Shown: one piece after another, positions 5,800 through 9,438 of the stretch
Layout: every line of letters starts with the position of its first letter
Position numbering within the stretch: position 1 is the first letter of the stretch
Source: an uncultured Ruminococcus sp.
GTDB taxonomy: Bacteria > Bacillota > Clostridia > Oscillospirales > Ruminococcaceae
Direction of reading: 5' to 3'
Assembly: GCA_947175005.1 (NCBI GenBank)
Contig: CAMWLD010000063.1
Coordinates: 1 to 9,438 of the forward strand
Length of the DNA: 9,438 nucleotides
The notes under the pieces: model-generated
What the model was told of the DNA's origin: nothing
The model's database searches: none
Seen by the model: only the letters and a program-made list of their open reading frames with translations
Program-made: the position numbers and the translations under genes

Positions 5800-7140
5800 A
5801 TGCCAAATACAGCGCTGCCCATACTGGCTGTGGTGGGACGCCCCAATGTGGGGAAGTCCACGCTTTTCAACAAGCTGGCGGGCAAGAGGCTTTCTATAGT
5901 TGAGGACACACCGGGGGTCACCCGTGACAGAATTTACACCAAGTGCGAATGGCGCAACCGTGAATTTATGATAGTGGACACGGGGGGCATAGAGCCTGTA
6001 AGCGAGGACATTATATTAAAGCAGATGAAGCGGCAGGCGCAGGCGGCTATTGAGAGCGCCGATGTTATTGTGTTTATGACGGATGTGCGCACGGGGGTCA
6101 CGGCGGACGATTACGAGGTGGCGACTATGCTTCGCAGCAGCGGCAAGCCTGTTATTGTGGCGGTGAACAAGTGCGACTCCATAGGCGATCCGCCTGCGGC
6201 TTTTTATGAGTTCTATAACCTTGGCATGGGCGACCCCATTGCCATTTCCGCACAGCACGGGCACGGGTCGGGGGACCTCTTAGACGAGGCGTTCAAGTCG
6301 TTTCCCGAGGAAAGCTCTGAGGACGAGGGGGACGACAGGATAAGAGTTGCGGTCATAGGCAAGCCCAATGTGGGCAAATCCTCCCTTATCAACCGTATTG
6401 CGGGGGAGGAGAGGGCTATTGTTTCGGACATTGCGGGGACTACCAGAGACGCTACGGACACGGAGATAGAAAACGAGCACGGGAGGTATATTTTCATTGA
6501 CACGGCGGGGATACGCCGCAAGTCGAAAATTACCGAGAAGATAGAGCATTACAGTGTGCTGCGGGCGTATATGGCGGTGGACCGCTCGGACGTGTGCGTT
6601 ATTGTGATAGACGCTGTTACGGGCTTTACCGAGCAGGATTCCAAGGTGGCGGGCTATGCCCATGAACAGGGCAAGGCCTGCATTGTGGCGATAAACAAGT
6701 GGGACGCCGTTGAAAAGGACACAAACACCATGGACGAATACACAAGCACCTTAAAGGAAAAATTCAGCTTTATGTCCTATGTGCCTTTCATTTTCATTTC
6801 CGCAAAGACGGGGCAGCGTGTGGACAAGCTTTTCCCTCTTATCAACAGCGTTAATTCACAGAACAGTATGCGGATAACCACGGGAATGCTCAATGATGTG
6901 CTTTCCTATGCTACTACGAGGGTTCAGCCTCCCTCGGACAAGGGCAAGCGGCTGAAGATATACTACATGACACAACCGTCCACAAAGCCGCCGACGTTTG
7001 TGGTGTTTGTGAACCGTGCCGATCTGTTCCATTTTTCCTATCAGCGGTACATTGAGAATCAGATACGGCAGACCTTCGGGCTTACGGGCACGCCTGTGCG
7101 GTTTGTGGTCAGGGAGAGAGATTCTAAAGATGTGAAGTAA
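5800..7140 (+). CDS. der: Ribosome-associated GTPase Der (EngA)
   Basis: An essential double GTPase that assists maturation of the 50S ribosomal subunit. At 446 aa it has the normal length and both G domains are complete. Domain 1 has G13-R-P-N-V-G-K-S-T, DTGG at 60 and NKCD at 123. Domain 2 has GKPNVGKSS at 187, DTAG at 234, NKWD at 299 and ISAKTG near 333. An acidic linker (SSEDEGDD, about 172-179) joins the two. The C-terminal third, ending in FVVRERDSKDVK, is the KH-like RNA-binding domain. It follows the DUF512 gene after 78 bp and precedes an orphan gene and plsY, probably in one rightward transcription unit. No defect is visible. Confidence 0.98.
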   Translation: MPNTALPILAVVGRPNVGKSTLFNKLAGKRLSIVEDTPGVTRDRIYTKCEWRNREFMIVDTGGIEPVSEDIILKQMKRQAQAAIESADVIVFMTDVRTGVTADDYEVATMLRSSGKPVIVAVNKCDSIGDPPAAFYEFYNLGMGDPIAISAQHGHGSGDLLDEAFKSFPEESSEDEGDDRIRVAVIGKPNVGKSSLINRIAGEERAIVSDIAGTTRDATDTEIENEHGRYIFIDTAGIRRKSKITEKIEHYSVLRAYMAVDRSDVCVIVIDAVTGFTEQDSKVAGYAHEQGKACIVAINKWDAVEKDTNTMDEYTSTLKEKFSFMSYVPFIFISAKTGQRVDKLFPLINSVNSQNSMRITTGMLNDVLSYATTRVQPPSDKGKRLKIYYMTQPSTKPPTFVVFVNRADLFHFSYQRYIENQIRQTFGLTGTPVRFVVRERDSKDVK

Positions 7141-7184
7141 GTATTGGTCATGCCGCATAATATTGAAAAAGGTGTGAATGTTAT

Positions 7185-7568
7185 TTGGAGAAATCTCATT
7201 TTCAAAAGAGTATAGATGATTCCATTGACAGATTTTATGACAACATCAGCAGTAATATTGAAATGCTTCCGGGCATTCCAAAGGATAAAGGGCTGCTGAT
7301 ACTTAATGAGCTGCTGTCTTATGCTTGCGACGCTTCAAATCAAATGCTGATAGATCATTCAATGTATCTGATAAAAAAGATACCCTGCGGGTGGTTCGGG
7401 GAGAATGTGCGGGAGGCTGTCGGACTTGATTCCGATGAGGCATGGTGCTTTGATCTTGACGACCCATATGTGTTTGACAGATTGATATGCGTTTTAAAGC
7501 AGATGAACTGCGGCGCATATGTAAAGGAACTTACCGATCGGCCGCCTGCGGGCAGCAGAATAAAATAA
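7185..7568 (+). CDS. Hypothetical protein, 127 aa, TTG start
   Basis: I do not recognise this protein. It is acidic, soluble and probably mostly helical, with a hydrophobic centre around KGLLILNELLSYACDASNQMLIDHSMYLIKKIP (about 35-67), five cysteines (C48, C68, C88, C102, C109), and no signal peptide or membrane span. The frame has a TGA at 7164-7166 and no ATG before residue 27, so TTG 7185 behind AAAGGTG is the best start. An ATG at 7178 in another frame, better placed for the same ribosome site, opens a 13-codon reading frame ending at 7219. Coding looks real because the frame fills the space between der (44 bp) and plsY (66 bp) on the same strand. It may be an accessory insert in an otherwise familiar der-plsY neighbourhood. 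Confidence 0.65.
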   Translation: MEKSHFQKSIDDSIDRFYDNISSNIEMLPGIPKDKGLLILNELLSYACDASNQMLIDHSMYLIKKIPCGWFGENVREAVGLDSDEAWCFDLDDPYVFDRLICVLKQMNCGAYVKELTDRPPAGSRIK

Positions 7569-7582
7569 ATGCAGCTATGGGA

Positions 7583-7596
7583 CACAGATGTCTGTG
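7583..7596. repeat. Short palindrome before plsY
   Basis: CACAGA and TCTGTG flank a TG centre. As RNA this is a small hairpin about 40 nt before the plsY start, upstream of its ribosome site. Function is unknown and it may be chance. Confidence 0.35.
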
Positions 7597-7620
7597 AACT
7601 GAAGTCTCATGGGTTGCAAC

Positions 7621-7626
7621 GGGAGG
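7621..7626 (+). promoter_or_regulatory. Ribosome binding site of plsY
   Basis: GGGAGG lies eight bases before ATG 7635, which selects that start over an in-frame ATG at 7569 just after the previous gene's stop. Confidence 0.8.
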
Positions 7627-7634
7627 AAATTTTC

Positions 7635-8330
7635 ATGATAATTCTTGCTCCGATACTGACGGCGGTGCTGTCTTATTTGCTTGGCAGTTGCAATTCCGCC
7701 ATAATTGTGGTCAGGCTTTTAAAGCATGAGGATATTCGGAATTTCGGCAGCAAAAATGCAGGGCTTACAAACACCCTGCGCTGCTTTGGCAAGCTGCCCG
7801 CTTTGCTTACTCTTATAGGCGACTTGCTCAAAGGCGTGATCGCGGCGTTTATCAGCATTAAGCTGTGGGAAATGCTGCTGGGTGCGGATTTTGAGAGCGT
7901 TTATCTTTTTGATGAGCGTGCTGTGGGATATTTATCGGGGATATTCTCTATTTTGGGACATATTTTTCCCGTTTACTATGGGTTCAAGGGGGGCAAGGGG
8001 GTTCTGGTTTCCTGTTCGATCTTGCTGGTTATAGACCCTGTGACATTCTGCATTGTAATACCGTTTTTCATTGTGGTGGTGGCTATTTCAAGGTATGTTT
8101 CACTGGGGTCGATACTGGCGGCGTGCGCTTACCCTGTGATAACCTTTTGTGTGCATATGTTTGTGTACAACCTGGGGCTTCCGAGGTCGGTGCTGCACAC
8201 GGCAATGGTCATGGTGACAAGCGCTTTGCTTATTTATATGCACCGTACAAACATTACTCGGCTTAAAAACGGCACGGAAAATAAATTCGGACAGAAAAAG
8301 AAAAATCAGGTGCCGAATGATACGAGGTAA
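7635..8330 (+). CDS. plsY: Acyl-phosphate:glycerol-3-phosphate acyltransferase PlsY
   Basis: A 231-aa polytopic membrane enzyme that moves an acyl group from acyl-phosphate to glycerol 3-phosphate, making lysophosphatidate, the first step of phospholipid synthesis. Motif 1 is SYLLGSCNSAI (13-23), close to the usual GSIP form. Motif 2 is GSKNAGLTNTLR (38-49), where most PlsY have GSGNIGATN; the NAGLTN variant is, to my knowledge, a familiar one in Clostridia. Motif 3, GHIFPVYYGFKGGKG (108-122), is canonical. The end HRTNITRLKNGTENKFG matches the family's C-terminal signature. Several hydrophobic helices are evident (about 3-25, 53-75, 98-115, 127-150, 160-180, 186-202). It is the last gene of the rightward cluster. 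gpsA, a common downstream partner, is not present here. Confidence 0.95.
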   Translation: MIILAPILTAVLSYLLGSCNSAIIVVRLLKHEDIRNFGSKNAGLTNTLRCFGKLPALLTLIGDLLKGVIAAFISIKLWEMLLGADFESVYLFDERAVGYLSGIFSILGHIFPVYYGFKGGKGVLVSCSILLVIDPVTFCIVIPFFIVVVAISRYVSLGSILAACAYPVITFCVHMFVYNLGLPRSVLHTAMVMVTSALLIYMHRTNITRLKNGTENKFGQKKKNQVPNDTR

Positions 8331-8337
8331 AATTTAA

Positions 8338-8363
8338 GTTCGGAAACAAAGGGGTTTCCGAAC
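8338..8363. terminator. Hairpin terminator between convergent genes
   Basis: Perfect 10-base arms GTTCGGAAAC and GTTTCCGAAC flank AAAGGG. On the plus strand it is followed by an imperfect T-rich run (GTATTGTTCTTTT), so it likely ends the plsY transcript. It lies between convergent genes and could also stop the leftward transcript, where the downstream bases are TTAAATTTTA. Confidence 0.7.
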
Positions 8364-8430
8364 GTATTGTTCTTTTATAGATGTCTTTATATTTTCGGGT
8401 TGGTTTTTTCAGACTGTGTGAAAGAAATTT

Positions 8431-8955
8431 TCAGTCAATATTCAGCAAATCCGTCAGTCCGCTTACATTTAAGTTATCAAGGCATTGGGCAAAGGCGGAC
8501 ATTTTTTCGGCGTATTCACTGCTTTCATAGTCCAGTCCCATATACTGATAATGGGCTTCGGCAGATTCGTAGGAAAGCTTTGCCGCTGCTGCTGCATCTC
8601 TGCTGTCCTTAAAGGCTATATAATGCAGCAGGTGCATTATTTCACAGGTAATGTTTACGCAGACGTCAAAATATTCGCCGTCTTCATCACGGAGTTTTTC
8701 CAGAAAATCATTGCAAAGTGTGCTGTACTTTTCTGCCCTGACTCGGTCGAGAGAATCGCGGTTCATAAGAATATGGACGAAGGCTTCATAGCATACTGCG
8801 AATTTGTCTATGCTCCGGTTCTCTGCTTCTATGTAGTATTTATAGCTGCGCATATCCCGAAGGCAAATGGCAATGATAAAGTCAACATTTTGTTCAAAGG
8901 TTTGGTTTTCTGTTTTTTGGGTCATTTTTTCTTCAAATTCGTGATAATCAAGCAT
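8431..8955 (-). CDS. Hypothetical helical protein, 174 aa
   Basis: I do not recognise this protein. It is acidic and soluble-looking, with long helical stretches, an RDMRSYKYYIEAENRS segment near residues 34-49, a poly-Ala run in KDSRDAAAAAKLSYESAEAHYQYMG, and a C-terminal VSGLTDLLNID. There is no signal peptide, membrane span or known catalytic motif. The start is fixed by GGAGG (complement at 8964-8968), eight bases before ATG; an upstream in-frame ATG at 9033 would lie in the -35 box. It is leftward, convergent with plsY, and has its own strong promoter, so it is an independent unit. Its base composition looks more AT-rich than the pgi-to-plsY block, in keeping with accessory DNA. Longer reading frames on the opposite strand are shadows lacking these signals. 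Confidence 0.75.
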   Translation of the reverse strand: MLDYHEFEEKMTQKTENQTFEQNVDFIIAICLRDMRSYKYYIEAENRSIDKFAVCYEAFVHILMNRDSLDRVRAEKYSTLCNDFLEKLRDEDGEYFDVCVNITCEIMHLLHYIAFKDSRDAAAAAKLSYESAEAHYQYMGLDYESSEYAEKMSAFAQCLDNLNVSGLTDLLNID

Positions 8956-8963
8956 ACGGTTTT

Positions 8964-8968
8964 CCTCC
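8964..8968 (-). promoter_or_regulatory. Ribosome binding site of the 174-aa orphan
   Basis: GGAGG on the minus strand, eight bases before ATG at 8955. It decides the start and the coding strand in this region. Confidence 0.8.
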
Positions 8969-9003
8969 GTTATTTTAGGTATTGTGTTGTCATCAACAAA
9001 TGT

Positions 9004-9033
9004 ATTATACCATATTATAATATAATTTGTCAA
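9004..9033 (-). promoter_or_regulatory. Near-consensus promoter of the 174-aa orphan
   Basis: On the minus strand, TTGACA (9028-9033) and TATAAT (9004-9009) are both perfect, with an 18-bp spacer and TGG before the -10, an extended -10 element. The leader would be about 40 nt. Confidence 0.88.
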
Positions 9034-9062
9034 TTAAACAGTGAATATTAATTTTGAAATGG

Positions 9063-9144
9063 CCCTAAAAATTCCAAATAGACATATGCAAAGCGGCTAA
9101 GGAAAACTTGGTCGCTTTTGATGTACAATTCAAATTTTTTAGGG
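9063..9144. repeat. 82-bp nested inverted repeat between the two leftward genes
   Basis: Outer arms CCCTAAAAA (9063-9071) and TTTTTAGGG (9136-9144) are perfect complements. Inside them, ACAT (9082-9085) can pair with ATGT (9121-9124), CAAAGCG (9089-9095) with CGCTTTTG (9113-9120, one bulge), and CTAAG with CTTGG around a GAAAA loop. The layout suits a folded RNA after the AraC-family gene, or a small non-coding mobile element. I see no clear target-site duplication and no T tract for a simple terminator. Confidence 0.55.
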
Positions 9145-9181
9145 TATGCATTCTACGCTTTGAGCCGCGGCGATTGGGCGT

Positions 9182-9438
9182 TTATTCCGATTTTTTAAAT
9201 TGAATCGGCGTCATTCCCTCGTATCTTTTAAAAAGCTTGCAGAAATAGCTTGCGGTGCAGAAGCCTGTTTCGATAGCAATATTTTCAACGGTTTTGTCGG
9301 AGGACGTAAGAAGCTCCTTTGCGGCCTGTATGCGGCGTTTTGCAATATATTCCATGGGACGTGTGCCGAGAGTCCTTTTGAAAAGCAGACAGATATACTG
9401 CCCGGACACTCCCGAAACCGCGCAGAGATCGTCCATTG
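9182..9438 (-). CDS. AraC/XylS-family transcriptional regulator, C-terminal part (5' end outside the window)
   Basis: Only the DNA-binding end is in view, about 84 residues; the frame is open to the right edge, so the sensor part lies beyond it. Both helix-turn-helix units of the AraC domain are visible. The first is around DLCAVSGVSGQYICLLFKRTLG, then PMEYIAKRRIQAAKELL. The second is TVENIAIETGFCTASYFCKLFKRYEG, followed by the hallmark MTPIQFKK at the C-terminus. The ligand and target genes cannot be told from this fragment. Its 3' end is followed by the large nested inverted repeat, then by an orphan gene with its own promoter, so the two are probably not one operon. Confidence 0.93.
   Translation of the reverse strand, partial: MDDLCAVSGVSGQYICLLFKRTLGTRPMEYIAKRRIQAAKELLTSSDKTVENIAIETGFCTASYFCKLFKRYEGMTPIQFKKSE

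Noticed and set aside
7569..7634. Longer PlsY start (22 extra residues)
   Set aside because: The extension is hydrophilic, includes the GGGAGG ribosome site, and precedes the first membrane helix expected at the N-terminus.
8485..9051. Plus-strand 188-aa hydrophobic, Phe/Cys-rich reading frame opposite the 174-aa orphan
   Set aside because: The minus strand has a perfect promoter and a well-spaced ribosome site; the plus frame has neither and ends inside the AT-rich promoter.
1..9438. CRISPR array, tRNA or rRNA genes, transposase, phage or toxin-antitoxin genes
   Set aside because: No regularly spaced repeats, cloverleaf-like sequences, conserved rRNA segments or recognisable mobile or defence proteins were seen on either strand.

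Overview
The window reads as ordinary chromosome of a low-to-moderate GC Gram-positive bacterium, most likely a Clostridia member of the Ruminococcus/Oscillospiraceae type. The evidence is the strong AGGAGG-type ribosome sites, consensus SigA-like promoters, a GTG/TTG-tolerant start pattern, a Firmicutes-length Pgi (446 aa), a Zn-ribbon L32, the PDZ/radical-SAM/DUF512 protein beside der, and a PlsY carrying the variant motif NAGLTN. The genus assignment is inference from protein style, not from a search.

Layout, left to right. (1) The end of an unidentified upstream frame, then a secreted S11-family D-Ala-D-Ala carboxypeptidase homologue (135-1304) with two altered active-site motifs. (2) A regulatory stretch with two candidate promoters and an 8-bp inverted repeat, then pgi (1520-2860). 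(3) A 181-bp gap with three TTTGCAA heptamers and a candidate promoter, then a small P-loop protein of unknown role (3042-3452). (4) A consensus promoter with an extended -10, driving yceD (DUF177) and rpmF (L32) as a two-gene ribosome operon closed by a clear intrinsic terminator. A 24-bp palindrome and a possible alternative helix lie just before that terminator. (5) A rightward cluster: DUF512 radical-SAM protein, der (ribosome-assembly GTPase), a 127-aa orphan with a TTG start, and plsY (phospholipid synthesis), closed by a 10-bp hairpin. (6) A leftward block: a 174-aa orphan with its own near-consensus promoter, preceded by a 148-bp gap containing a large nested inverted repeat, and the C-terminal DNA-binding part of an AraC-family regulator that runs off the right edge.

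Most genes are housekeeping: cell-wall trimming (carboxypeptidase), glycolysis (pgi), ribosome biogenesis (yceD, rpmF, der) and membrane lipid synthesis (plsY). I see no CRISPR array, tRNA, rRNA, transposase, phage gene or recognisable defence system. I do not find convincing evidence of a new multi-gene system. The best leads are the altered carboxypeptidase active site, the orphan P-loop protein and its repeat-bearing promoter, the palindrome/terminator region after rpmF, the two orphan proteins, and the nested inverted repeat near the AraC gene.
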